From contig JAQFVV010006736.1 in assembly GCA_028023455.1 (NCBI GenBank), positions 53,501 through 117,500 on the forward strand: 64,000 nt of DNA. The letters are read 5' to 3'. A program made the position numbers and the translations under genes. The DNA is from Epiperipatus broadwayi. Taxonomy: Eukaryota > Onychophora > Udeonychophora > Euonychophora > Peripatidae. The stretch's first letter is position 1, and the number at the start of each line of letters is the position of its first letter. This document shows positions 1 through 11,600 of the stretch, one piece after another. Under the pieces are notes generated by a model. The model worked only from the letters and a program-made list of their open reading frames with translations, did not search any database and had not been told where the DNA came from.

Positions 1-1004
1 TCGGTTTGTTTATGATATTTCAATATAATCATAATATGGATGAAAGCGAAGATCAATCAATCTTTATTTATTAACTACAATACAGCTGTTTTATAAGACA
101 CTATACTTTCCTTTTATTCTTCTTTTTATCCATAAACTATCAAACACTAGGCTATAGCATAAGCTGAAAAACATCCAATACACACATGGGATAAAAGATT
201 TCTATAATTCAAAACAGGTAAATACAACAATAACTTCCAAGTCTATCTTTAAGATTAAATAACTGGTGGAATAACTCATCACCAAATGAAAATTAGGGAG
301 ATAACATCTCTAGCTTCATACACATTTAATTCAATATATCAAATATAAAAGGAGAATTCAATCCACTCCTATCAAAATGCTCCAATACATGGATAAGAAA
401 AGAAATATTCAATTTCATACACCACACTACATTGCACTGGGCAAACTACCCATATTAAATATTCAACTAACAAATACACTGATTCAATCCCATAAAATAT
501 TATAAAACATTGTAAACTTTATAGCATATAGCCACAAAAATACTTTTCATTCAGTCATAACAAAGAAATAATAATTCTCTCTTAAATAACTTTCTAATTC
601 TTAAAAATGATTGATCATCTTTTCCTTCTGAATCCGATTGATTTAAAATCATTTTTACTTGCAATTACATATAATTATAAATAAGTTTAATAAGAGACAC
701 ACACACATATAAGCATATGATATACGGACCATTTAAAATCACAGTAAGCAAAGAATTACTGTTAAAATATTAATTATTACTGCTAGAATTAATAAAGAAT
801 AAATATCTCATATCTGACAATATTTAGGACTTGGTAATGTTCAAAGAACAGTTGGAGAATAAAATACTAATTACTATGGACAAAGCAAGACAAATAATTT
901 TTTTATAATATAATGCTTGATATTGGCACAAATCTGTAGTTAAATTGAACCTAAATAAATAAAATTGTATGTTATAGATGAAATAATTATTGAAAATAAT
1001 GGTA

Positions 1005-1008
<4 letters not shown>
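1..1008. other. AT-rich sequence without recognisable genes
   Basis: No long open frame, splice-flanked exon, tRNA-like box pair or long inverted repeat could be seen here on either strand. The sequence is ordinary AT-rich intergenic or intronic DNA. Confidence 0.6.

Positions 1009-1050
<42 letters not shown>
1009..1050. repeat. (TA)n microsatellite
   Basis: An uninterrupted run of about 20 TA units. A short palindromic word at 1054-1072 follows directly and recurs at 2673-2691. Confidence 0.95.
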
Positions 1051-1052
<2 letters not shown>

Positions 1053-1542
1053 ACCTATATTGATATAGGCACATATAATTTTATCTAAAATTAAATTATT
1101 AAAGTAATTTTTCATAAAAGAGAAACATAAAATTAAATGTTGAGTTTATTGCAGCTTGTTTTCGGAAAAGATAAGAATCAAATAGTTTTCTATCGTTAAT
1201 TTCAGAAGGGGAGAGGGGTGTTTCGTTAGAGAAATTAAACTAAGGGTTATAAAAGGAAGTAAAGAGTTTTTATTAGAATTCGTAAAAATATAATTTAAAA
1301 GGTTAAAACATACAAATCTCTTTTCATTCAAGTTTAATTAAAGAAAAAAATAATGTTAAAACTAAATAGTAAATTGTATTAAAAATATATGTGCGTATAT
1401 ATGTGCGATTTGTAAATAAATAAAAATGTATGCGAAATAAAAGAAGATTATCATTAAAAACATGGCAATGGTTATTAATAAAATAAAACAACATGTTTAT
1501 CAAATGATTATCACCGGAAATATTTCGACAACACATTGCAGA

Positions 1543-1578
1543 TATAAATAGACTTTTTTATTGGACAGTAGATCAGTT
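1543..1578 (+). promoter_or_regulatory. Possible Pol II core promoter: TATA box and initiator
   Basis: TATAAATA at 1543-1550 is followed by TCAGTT at 1573-1578. The distance from the first T of the TATA box to the initiator A (1575) is 32 bp, the usual animal spacing. About 250 bp downstream a strong donor (GTAAGC at 1823) closes a possible first exon. TATA-like words are common by chance in DNA this AT-rich, so the support comes from the combination. It could also be the promoter of an old retroelement. Confidence 0.35.
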
Positions 1579-1822
1579 CACAAATTTATTGAGTGAGTGT
1601 AGTTCAGAAATTAATTGAGCAGTTAACAAACAAAATGCAGTGTTGAGAAGATCTTAGGAATGCACGTTTATCTCCAGCCCAGATGTCCTAGAAAACAGCA
1701 GATCTGCCCGTGAAATAATGTCAGCTTAACATCTTAGAAAATCTCCGTCAGTATCTAATTGTCTCTGATAGTAATAATCGTGAAAATCAGGAAACTCAGC
1801 AAGGAAATGTCCCAGCCGGCTG
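1575..1822 (+). other. Possible first exon with a very short coding start
   Basis: The stretch is clearly less AT-rich than its surroundings and starts at the initiator of the TATA/Inr pair. It ends at a consensus donor, GTAAGC, at 1823. Near the end, an ATG at 1807 with G at position -3 would encode MSQPA followed by one base of a split codon. Alternatively the exon is 5' UTR only, or a different frame (residues ILENLRQYLIVSD and onwards, open from about 1728) is coding. No partner exon in a matching phase was found, so product and reality are unproven. Confidence 0.3.
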
Positions 1823-2458
1823 GTAAGCATTCATAATGGAAACATTTTCACTGAAAGCAGCCTCCAAAGAACAAAATTCTATGTCAACATTCAAAAGCCT
1901 AGGTAAAAACATTTGCTTATTTCGTTTATACTGTAATAGCCATTGCATTGCATTAATTCATATGAGTCTTTCAAGAGTCTAATTATATGAACTCTATATT
2001 ATACATAAATGAACTATTGATATGTGTGATTAAATTTCAAATGCTATGTAATACTTTATTATTATTATGTGTGTGCATGAGTTAATATGTGTGTGATCCT
2101 TATATCAATATTATTAATCAAAGTAGGTAAATTCCCAGTGTTCTGTTATGAAAATATTCAAGAATATTTAAACTATTTAGAATGTTAATTTAAAATATGC
2201 GTGTGTTTTATTAGAAGTATAAAATGTTTAAATTTAGTAAATAAATGTTAGTTAATAAATTATCTTTAAAATTAAATTTTATTTGTTGGTCAATTCTTTT
2301 TATCAATTCTTTTAACAAATTCTTTTATCAATTCTTTTAATCACTAATTAAATATAATCTATTAGTGATTGCAAATAGCTGAGCTAGTCGTGGATTTAGG
2401 CATTGAGTTAGTGGCCACTGTTCAAAGTGCGTTGTCTATTCTTTTAGTATTCTTTTAG

Positions 2459-2707
2459 AATAAGCAGCTGGCGCCCGTGGTTATATACAAACAAAAAAGT
2501 GCTTTGGATGTGGTGTTCAACTCAACAGCTGAGAAGAAGCTATGTCCTGGAAATGTAACATTAGTTATATATTTTATAGCTATCGTTTGGGCATACATAC
2601 TCTCCAAGTATGTTCTTCTCTGCCTAAGAGACCGGTGTTTCGAATACACATATTCAAAAATGGTTCAAATGGCCTATATTGATATAGGCACAATATATAT
2701 ACAGTAA
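2459..2707 (+). other. Exon-like open frame behind a pyrimidine-rich acceptor
   Basis: Two successive TTCTTTTAG words end at 2458, a good acceptor. An open frame of 82 codons follows, to TAA at 2705-2707. It contains one hydrophobic segment of about 25 residues (around NVTLVIYFIAIVWAYILSKY) that could be a membrane helix. An internal GTATGT at about 2611 could be a donor. The phase does not match the possible exon ending at 1822 if coding starts at 1807. The product is not recognised. Base composition is less AT-rich than the neighbours, which gives mild support for coding or for an old element. Confidence 0.2.
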
Positions 2708-4951
2708 GATTTAATATAATGAATTCTTTTTTTAAAATACTTATTCACCCCTACTGGTCTATAAATGGATTCAACATGCTTAACACACGACCAAATTTAT
2801 CTTAAAATAATAACAATAATATAAAATTACCCGTGCAATATCTTCCATTAATACTGTACATTTATGAAAAGTTCTAGGAGAACAAAAATATAATAATACA
2901 TATAATAAACATATTTAACTAATACTACCTATCTAAATACCATTACATAAAATAAAGTTCTCTTATTTTTTCCTTTCTTCCAAACTAAATGAAAGTTTAT
3001 AAATAGTTTTACATGACTTTTCTTGTCATGTCTCCAAATAAATAAGAATGATAATTATAATGCACAAGACAAATATTAACACAAAACAGCACATTCCTGC
3101 AGGAGAAAAGGAACAATATTATTTTTAATTTAGAATAACAGGTTCAATGTTCTATCAGTTTGCTATGAATTCCTGTTAACGTGGTGTATTAGGAAACATT
3201 AATTAGGCAATGCACACTTTAAGTCATATAAGGTAATATTTCCTATTCATTCATGAAATTTTAAAATGCCTTCAATAAGTGGAAACATAAGTTTATCCAT
3301 TTTATAATTTATTTCACATATTATTTTTAGGAAACAGGTAAATATCAATTGTTCATTTCTTTTGCACAATAATTTTTATCTCCTTCAATAGGTAAAAGTG
3401 GAAATAAACGTCTACTATTCCAATAAATGTATCAATAAAATTATATAATTCTTGTGTATATTTTTGAATTTTCTTTATATTTAGCATGAAATCTATTTAT
3501 TAAAGTTATGAAAACATTCAATGATAATTCACATCTTTCCCACATATAAATGATGCACGTTGCAGTTATTCCCTTCATAGTATGATTAAAACTTAAAAAA
3601 TTAATTGCTATAAAATAAACAAACATTCTTTTATCCTTTCCTGTTAATTTTAGATTTAAATAAAACAATTTTACAGTCCTATCAATCTTTCCCATTTCTT
3701 AAATAATAATAATTTATCTTGAATAATAGAATATAACACTTACATGTACTTTAGCATAACGTTGGGACAATTTAAATGATCAGCTGGGAGCAAAATTGAT
3801 GTATCTTTTAGTGGTTTTTAAGTACACATTTCGCAAACAAATAATATATTTAAACTTTCAACTTGAAATCTGGAAGAGGAAAAATAATTTTACTATTAAA
3901 CTTTTCCAAATAAAACTTAGTTATAGCTGTCCTTGGTTAGCTATAATTGCCCTCATAAAAGTTTTAATAATTGACTGACCTCTTCAAAAATAATAATAAT
4001 TGACTCTACCCTAAGTACTAATAATTGACTGACTGACTGACTTCTTAAAGTGATAAGTATTCTTTTTATAGATTTTTTTAATAATCATTACATCACCTTG
4101 TTCCCTTCCAATTGTTTACGATAATGTTACATCACCAGAAAAAGATTGTCAATCGCTCCTCCCACTTGCCAACTTACTTAATTATGCAAAAACTTGCGAC
4201 AGTAAAAAAAAATAGAGATGAAAAAAAAATTATTTCGTCTTTTAAATAAATGAAAAAAAAATATTGAACTAATAATTAAATATTTTTTTAAAGCAGTAGA
4301 ATAAAACTGATGACAATTGTTTTAATAAATAAAATATTTTACAGTATTTGTCATATCCACCAGTCCATAATTCATTAATTTATTTAAAATGTAATTAAGT
4401 TAGTTTTTAATACTATTATTGATATAATTAAATATTTGAATGTGATGTGGGATATTTAATGGTTTAATGAAACATATGAATGAAAAATGAAGTTGGATAA
4501 TGCATGAATATTCAGTAGTAATATGCTATAGGTATTACACTGATATGACTGAAATGACAATGTGAATGATGATGAGAGAAACATATTTTACTGTTTATTC
4601 TATAATTTAAAATGTATAAAACAAATGGACTAGAAAATCATTCTAACAAAAGTGAATACTGCTTTATGAACAAATAAAACAAGTAAGCAACAACTTAAAC
4701 TGTACTGATTATGCAGATAATAAACCACCCCCTATTCTATCACTGATTATACCCCAAAACAAGACACTAAACAATTAAGAAATCTTTTTAATTACACCTA
4801 CACTTGCTTTTAATTACAGTTTTAAGTCAAAATAAATTTTTTTAAAAATTTCACGTTATTTCATTTTTTTTTTAAAGAGGATTATATCAGATATTACTGA
4901 TATACTACCACACTACTACAATGACTATTTCTGGTGCCAAACCAGAAGGTC

Positions 4952-4987
<36 letters not shown>

Positions 4988-5315
4988 ATATATTTAAATT
5001 GTTACAATATATATATAAGGATCTAAAGAATACGATTTAAAATACTAAATATGACAAAGTTTGTCTAGGACTTTATCATGACAGATTAATCATTAAAGCA
5101 GAGAAATAATTGTATCAAAATAGTAGTGAATTGTAACAAAAGTATTATATATATATATATTTTCTAAATACACGAATATGGAATTTGCAACACTTGATAT
5201 TTTCAAACTCTTAGCATATGACAGCAGCATTGGTATTAAAGAAAACTGTCAAGTTTGTCAAGATGGCTTAATATAACTTTTTCTCTACAAAAACAGAAGT
5301 TGAATTGTAGTTTTA
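2708..5315. other. AT-rich stretch without recognisable genes
   Basis: Short open frames here are low-complexity and lack coding features. A (TA)n run lies at about 4956-4984 and a shorter one near 5145-5160. A small GACT run lies near 4029-4043. No other structure was seen. Confidence 0.55.
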
Positions 5316-6069
5316 TTAACCCTTAAACCGCTAATTTTATCATTGGTTGTATCAGATAAAAATCAAATCTTTTAATTGGCCAACTCACAAACTGAAGACA
5401 AAGCCTATTGTTAAAACATATTCGCCTATAATATTAAATTCAACTCAGATACATTTATAAAAAGTATATAATTAATTTTTCAGGTCATGAAAAAAACGAA
5501 AGTTCTTTCAAAAATAAATTGCTATTTATTTATTCTAAAATATTCAACATCGGCAACATAAAAGTTATAATGTAAACAAAAAGATCGACTTTTACGTTAT
5601 AGAAAAGTAAATATTTCTTTTTACTACAACTTCAATATTTGGACTAAAATCTTCAATATTTTTCGAAAATAATTTTGTTTTTTTATTATTCTCTCTGAAA
5701 ATTATGTTTAATTTCCATAAATATTATTTAATAATAATTTAAATTGTATTCGAAATGAAAATCTCAGCGTTTTTCTTTATTTTCTTTGATCAGGCAGTTT
5801 CTTTGTTCTTTCCAGCCAATCAGAATGTCTTTTTCGGCTGAGAGCATGCTAAGAACCAATCACAAATAATGTTCCTTCTTTGTTTAGGTTTAAATGCATT
5901 TTTTTCTATTTTTTACTTCTAAAATAAATCGGAAGATGTCACCATCGTACAGAACTTTTAAAAACGAATTCAATACGTATTTAACGAATTTTTTCGTATG
6001 AAAATGAACTGAGTTAGAGTGATTTCAGATGTCGACGAGGAGCCTCGTCGGGCGCGGGAAAAGGGTTAA
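5316..6069. mobile_element. piggyBac-type non-autonomous element (MITE)
   Basis: The interval is bounded by TTAA at 5316-5319 and 6066-6069, the target duplicated by piggyBac transposases. The ends are inverted: TTAACCCTTAAACCGC on the left, and TTAACCCTTTTCCCGC read inward on the opposite strand on the right. Both begin CCCTT after TTAA, as in this superfamily. Just inside the right end is a hairpin (GACGAGG and CCTCGTC, near 6032-6049). The 746-bp interior has no open frame for a transposase, so it would depend on one supplied elsewhere. Classification rests on ends and target site only. Confidence 0.65.
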
Positions 6070-6496
6070 AAGAACTGATTCTGGGAAAAAGTGTAAAATA
6101 TTGGATTCTCTATAACATTAGATTTGGCATTTATATTAAAATTAGTGTTTATATTAATGAAAGGCTAATAGTATCAAAATTAGATTACACAATAGAGATT
6201 TGTGTCTATTTGTTTAGCGGTAATGCTCTAATATTACATTTAAAAAAGTCAAAGAAAAAAAAGCTTATATTTTAATTTGGATAATAAATATACAAAAAAA
6301 TAAAATAAACATTAAGGTAATTAAAATATTGCTTTTTAAAAAGATGTTAATGTAAGGCAGGTAGAAACTTTAAGTTATAACTTTAATAATAATACTTCCT
6401 CTATAAGCTCCAATGGACAATTATTATTGAAAATTTCACGACATATGCACACGATAAATTTTCTATAAAGGAACTTAGTAATCCACTCTCAAAACT

Positions 6497-6638
6497 ATAA
6501 GTTATAAACTAATAATCAGCATTAATCTAATGCACATGCGCTTTGTGGATTTTAACAATAAATGCTGATTATTAGTTTATTACAATTCAAAAATATCGCG
6601 CTATATAAAATTAATATCTCATTTATGTAATAAGTTAT
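6497..6638 (+). mobile_element. Hairpin retroposon, family C, copy 1
   Basis: A hairpin head has arms AAACTAATAATCAGCATT and its near complement about 50 bp further on. A tail containing GCGCTATATAAAATTA follows. The word AATGCACATGCGCTTT in the head and the tail word recur in the copy at 20175-20445. A 9-bp direct repeat, ataagttat, lies at 6497-6505 and 6630-6638 and is a plausible but short target duplication. No protein is encoded. Confidence 0.5.
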
Positions 6639-8014
6639 GTAAAAGTTTAAATATAAAAAATATTGTTACAATTATAGATTTCCGATGAGAATGATAGTAT
6701 AATTGAAAGTTAAAAAGATGTGTGCATTAAAATAAATTCATTTCTATTGTATTGGTAGATAATATTACATTTATTATTTAATGTAACAGATACTTCAGCA
6801 AAATTTCAACAGCTATTTTAAACACTAAGGTCATTAATTTGGAGTTTAAGATTGTCATCAAGTCTTTTAATTAAAGAGTGCATTGTGTTAAGTAAGCCTG
6901 TTCTTAGATTCACTAAAAAACAGAAAAACCCACTGCCCATTTGACAATGTTAGCTTGTTTAAGATTTAATTAAAACACCATGGGACTTTCTTTGGAAAAA
7001 CAATAAAAGCAATGTGGAGCTTCATAAATGATATGGAAATTTAAAAAGAAAAGTTCAACAACTGATGAATAACTACTATAACATAAAAGGATCAGCTTTT
7101 TGATTATGCTTATCCAAGTTGGTAAAACTATAGTCAAAAATTTTCCTCACACAATTATAATGCATACAACTTTCTGGCATCTATTAATACTAAAACTAGG
7201 TAACATTAGTGTGTGGGAAAAAAAAAACTATTCTACTGTTTTAACAGACCAATACTTATTTCTGGATTAAAACTTTCAAGAAGATACTACCATTTGCAGA
7301 TAAATAGTCACTTCATATCTCTTAATATAAAAAAACTAATAAACTACATCATAATCTTATAAAATCATTGGATGATATTCTTTATAAATTAATATTTTGA
7401 ATAAATGGAAAAATATTTTGATCATCTATTGGATTATTATTTTCAAAAGCAGCTACTAATAAATGAATTTGGCAATTTTGACTCCAGAAAAAAAAAATTC
7501 AACTCAGTTTTACTATAGTCATACATGTACTTTTAAACAGATAGTAATTTCTATTTGATATCAACACACTCTCTTTACAAAATTAACTTTCTGACAGACT
7601 TTATCAACTGGGGAATTATAATTATTCATTGTATTTTATTCCCAGCCTTATTTTCCCAATGAAAACAATCAAATTTTAAACCGACTTAAATATATTATTT
7701 ATAATGTAATTGCAATCTGTTTTTCCAAAGAAAATCATGATTAGGATTAAGTTAAAATACTTCTTTTGTAACAAACTTTATTTTTGAAAATATTTGATCA
7801 TCTTGTCGAATTATAATTACCTATCTTATCTTATTCTCATCTGTACGTACCCATTATAACATTCAATAAAAATTAATTTTAACAATAGTAGATACAATAG
7901 CACACCTTCCAGAAATCTGATTAATCTATTAATGAATCTTACGATAATTCTATAGTAGAATTAAAATCTTACAGAGTAACCTTAAATGAAAAATTTCTAG
8001 TTCACTTTATATTA
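6639..8014. other. AT-rich stretch without recognisable genes
   Basis: Neither strand shows a coding frame, splice-flanked exon, tRNA-like boxes or a long repeat. Confidence 0.55.
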
Positions 8015-8103
8015 CAATTTAACAAGAGTTTTCCAGAATAGCTGCTCTCGAAATAATTAATTTAAACAATTTGACAAGAGTTTTCCAGAAATAATTAATT
8101 TAA
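8015..8103. repeat. Imperfect tandem duplication
   Basis: Two adjacent copies share CAAGAGTTTTCCAGAA and AATAATTAATTTAA. The first copy (8015-8065) carries about 13 extra bases in the middle compared with the second (8066-8103). Confidence 0.75.
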
Positions 8104-10088
8104 TGGACAATTTGTCGCGTTTCAACATTCAGAGCTTTGCCTTTCTACCTAAGAAAGCTAACAAAATATTTAAACTGATTGACATATTAAAAATGATAAT
8201 CCTCTAATCTGAAAATTTTCGCCATTAGGAAGATGAAAGAGTAAAATTTCTTAAGCATTAACTACTTCAATGGAATAATAAAGTATTGATTCAGATATGC
8301 ATCAAAACTCTGCTTTGGTGGACATATACAACATAGATTAAATAAATATTTAAAATTACTTGACTGACTAAACTATAATAATAATTGAAACCAAATAAGA
8401 TTGAGAAAAAGAAAATTATATATGTATAAGAATAGTTTTTAGATTATTGACACGTGCACACACACAGATATACGCTTTTTACACGCATGCAAATAATGTT
8501 GCGTGTAAATAAATATTTAGTGATTTATGAACCCCTAAAATAATTTCTCAAAAAATATTAAAAATGTTGCTTAATCACAAATTATCAAAGTTAAACATCA
8601 TCTTACGTTAAATGAGGCAAGCGTATAAAGTGTTAAAATAAAAACTGCAAACTGCTAGAAAATTTGCTAAGTTTATGAAACCAAATAATCTTATAGACAC
8701 TAGTAAAAGAGAAATGCTACAGCTTGAAACATAAATTTTATGCATAAACTAATTAAAATGTGTCAAAATTATTCACGTTCAATCTGAAGTTTTCATATTT
8801 TTTATTCTGAAAATGTTTATTTCACGAAAAGTAATAATATGTGATTTTACAGTCTCAGAAAAGTCTTAAATGCCTGAGAGAAAAATTATTAAAATTCAAG
8901 ACAAACAATTACAATGGTAATTATACAACTATAAGCATAAAGAATGATAGCTGATGTGAGGAATTATATGAAAAGTGGCAATAAAATGGAATAGAATACT
9001 AAAATGATATTTTGTATATATGTAAAATAAATTTGAGTAACTATACTGAAGCAGAAATGTTTTATATAATTCTGTTCTCAAATTTGGGTTTATTTATTGA
9101 AAACAACTACATTTTAACATTTACTTGAACATACTCAGAAGCACATAATCAAATAGTATTTTATTTACACAATACTAGAAAGAAATATTTAATTATAATT
9201 ATCAAAAAATTTCATAGGTAGGCTGTAGTTCACTTCCAACACCAAATCACGTAAAATTAAAGAAGAATTTCATCTCTATTCAATTTCAGCTGAAGCAATT
9301 TTATAAAAACCACAATCCAGTCTAAAGATATAAAACATGAGGTAATGAGAAAAATAAATTAAAATTCACCTCAACCTGCATGTATCATAAACATGAAGAA
9401 AAAGAACATAATGGATAACATACATTCTATATAAAGTACACAAATAAATAAATAGAAGAGATACATTTAAGTAAACCCAAATTATTTTTAGCAATAGGCA
9501 AAGAGAAAAAATCTAAATCGAAAATGTTATCAGTTACTAGACAAGATTAAAAAGAAGATCATGAGATGCTCTTAGAAAATTCTAAAATAAGTTTACAGAA
9601 ACCTTTCAAGAATTATTAAGAATGTTAAAGATAAAGACGTAGTTTTGGATAATGAACAGTAATAAAAATATTTAAAAAAGAGTATAAAATATATAATTAT
9701 AACATTGGTTATTAGTACATAATAAGCCTTTATTAAGAAAATTATGGCGACAGAATTATTTAAATAAATAAGCTTCTGTTAAAAAGTTAAATTGAAAACA
9801 TGTCTGATCTTTCTGACAGTTGTGCTAAGATCTAAAGCACATCCTTCACATTTAAACATTGAACACTAAGCTAGAATAGTTGGTGATTATCTTTTTTAAA
9901 AAAAAATTTTTTGTGAATAATTCTGAAAAAAATTGGGACAACTAGCATCTAGGTACGTGCAGACACATACTTATTCTTAAACTGTGAAAAATAAGATTTG
10001 AATTTTAGTATATCTAGCAAAAAACATGGTTCTATTTATCATATTTCATTTTAACTATAGTTTTTTAGTTGTAACCGGAGATAAAGTT
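8104..10088. other. AT-rich stretch without recognisable genes
   Basis: No coding frame, splice-flanked exon or long repeat was recognised. A short CA-rich run lies near 8458-8466. Confidence 0.5.
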
Positions 10089-10205
10089 TTAAAAAGTAAA
10101 GTTTAATATATAGGGTATATGAGCACAGACTTTCAATGACCCACCACTCTTCACACTATCTCATAACACTGATACACTTGAACACATATATGTTGAAAAG
10201 ATAAA

Positions 10206-10262
10206 TAACCACCAATATACGTATTTCATGCTAAACCAGCAATCATCAGTTGGTACAAATTA
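10206..10262 (-). ncRNA. Candidate type I hammerhead ribozyme, left arm
   Basis: This is the inverted partner of the motif at 10762-10816, read on the minus strand. CTGATGA is at 10249-10243, with ACCAA before it (10254-10250) and TTGGT after the core (10215-10211). Stem III reads ATACGTAT. The distal part of stem I differs from the right arm but still pairs with G-U wobbles (TAATT with GGTTA), which suggests that pairing was retained while the arms diverged. Confidence 0.45.
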
Positions 10263-10761
10263 CCATCTCTACACATATATGATATAAGTGCTCAGATATA
10301 TTTTAAGATAGTGAAACCTCATACTCCAATGGACAGGCTTCAATCTACTCCAACTCTTCAACCATCCATCCAATTGAAAATCTGATGGAATGCTCGAAGA
10401 CCACCCTGAGGCTGAGATTCTTGTCACACCCATGTTGACCTAAGGTCAATCTAACCCCTCATATACAGATATATAATAAGCCTGTGTGTTTCAGTTATTA
10501 CATAAATAGAGATGTCTGCCCATCCTTTGTATATGTATTAAATGGATTATGTCCTGTATATGAGGGATTAGATTGACCTTAGGTCAACATGGGTGTGACA
10601 AGAATCTCGGCCTCAGGATGGCCTTCAAGCATTCCATCATCAGATTTTTAATTGGATGGACAGTTGAGTGTGGAGTAGATTGAAGCCTGTCTATTGAAGT
10701 ATAAGGTTTCAAAATCTTAATATATATCTGAGCACTTATAGCATATATATGTAGAGATGGT

Positions 10762-10816
10762 AATCTGGACCAACTGATGATTGCTGGTTTAGCATGAAAT
10801 ACGTGTATTGGTGATT
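10762..10816 (+). ncRNA. Candidate type I hammerhead ribozyme, right arm
   Basis: The hammerhead boxes are in order. Stem I 5' strand ACCAA (10769-10773) is followed by CTGATGA (10774-10780), a hairpin with TGCT and AGCA pairing for stem II, then GAAA (10796-10799). A two-pair stem III with ACGU loop comes next, then U16.1 and A17 (10806-10807), and stem I 3' strand TTGGT (10808-10812). Stem I extends across a TGG bulge through AATC pairing with GATT. Cleavage would fall after 10807. The weakness is a U-U apposition at the base of stem II. Hammerheads with minimal stem III are known from Penelope-like elements. Confidence 0.5.
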
Positions 10817-10980
10817 ATTTATCTTTTCAACATATATGTGTTCAAGTGTATCAGTGTTATGAAATAGTGTGGAGAGTGGTGGGTTATTGAAAGTTTATGC
10901 TCATATACCCTATATATGACATATATAGACACAGGTATATAATAAGCCTGTGTGTTTCAGTTATTAAAAAGTAAAGTTTA

Positions 10981-11450
10981 TAAATATTCCTCAGTTAAAA
11001 TTAATAAAATAAGTTAGGATAAAATTTGACTGGTCTAAAGTCTTTTCAAAATAAAAAAATGTGAACAAACCTATTGTGCTTTCTAATAATATACTGTTAA
11101 AGATAATACTGAAACCGGTATGAGTTAGATGTAGACTGGACAAATTTATTAGAAATAGCATATAAGAATGGTGGAATAAAAAAAGAATTGTACTTATGAT
11201 TTATCCATTGCTCAAAAGGTTTTATCATGTCTACTATCTCAATTATGAAAATCTCATAGAATACTGAAAATCACAAAATATCTTTTTTCTACCAGAATAA
11301 AAATATAGAGATAAATTTAAAACTAAACATTTCTGAATCAATTCTGAACTTGGCCAAATAAATAGAACTATTGCACTTATCATTATAAATGTTCAATAGT
11401 GAGTGTTTTCCAGAACAAGTTATCATATGATATTATTATTGCCATAGGCC
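10981..11450. other. AT-rich stretch without recognisable genes
   Basis: No gene or repeat structure was recognised between the hairpin element and the SINE-like copy. Confidence 0.55.
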
Positions 11451-11600
11451 TGGTGGTTTGGTGCAGTGATAGAGTATGGAACTCCAAAATGTAAGGTCTA
11501 TCGATCGATTCCAATGCTGGAACTTTCTGCGCTGGAACTTCCGGTGTTTGAACTTCTTATGAATTGTCCAGCAATAAAACCATTCAATTATTTATTTATT
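11451..11600 (+). mobile_element. Old tRNA-type SINE, family 2 (best copy)
   Basis: A Pol III A-box-like word, TGGTGCAGTGATAGAGT, is followed about 35 bp later by a B-box-like GATCGATTCCAATGC. A body with repeated GGAACTT words and a tail reading CCAGCAATAAAACCATTC follow. The same order of words, including a CAATAA-type tail, is seen in decayed copies near 22.7-23.1 kb and 40.5 kb. Target duplications are no longer visible, so the element is old. It lacks tRNA folding good enough for a functional tRNA gene. Confidence 0.5.

Larger units (their letters stand above)
10089..10980 (+). mobile_element. Palindromic hairpin retroposon (family A) with 17-bp target duplication
   Basis: An exact 17-bp direct repeat, ttaaaaagtaaagttta, lies at 10089-10105 and 10964-10980 and flanks an 858-bp element. 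Inside are two long inverted arms of about 360 bp (10106 to about 10462, and about 10556 to 10917) with many point differences. Each arm holds the palindrome TTGACCTWAGGTCAA (10435-10449 and 10573-10587) and one hammerhead-like motif. A tail word, aataagcctgtgtgtttcag, follows the right arm and also occurs in the loop after the left arm. No protein is encoded. The structure resembles the inverted terminal units of Penelope-like elements, and the target duplication says that the palindrome was inserted as one unit. Confidence 0.75.
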
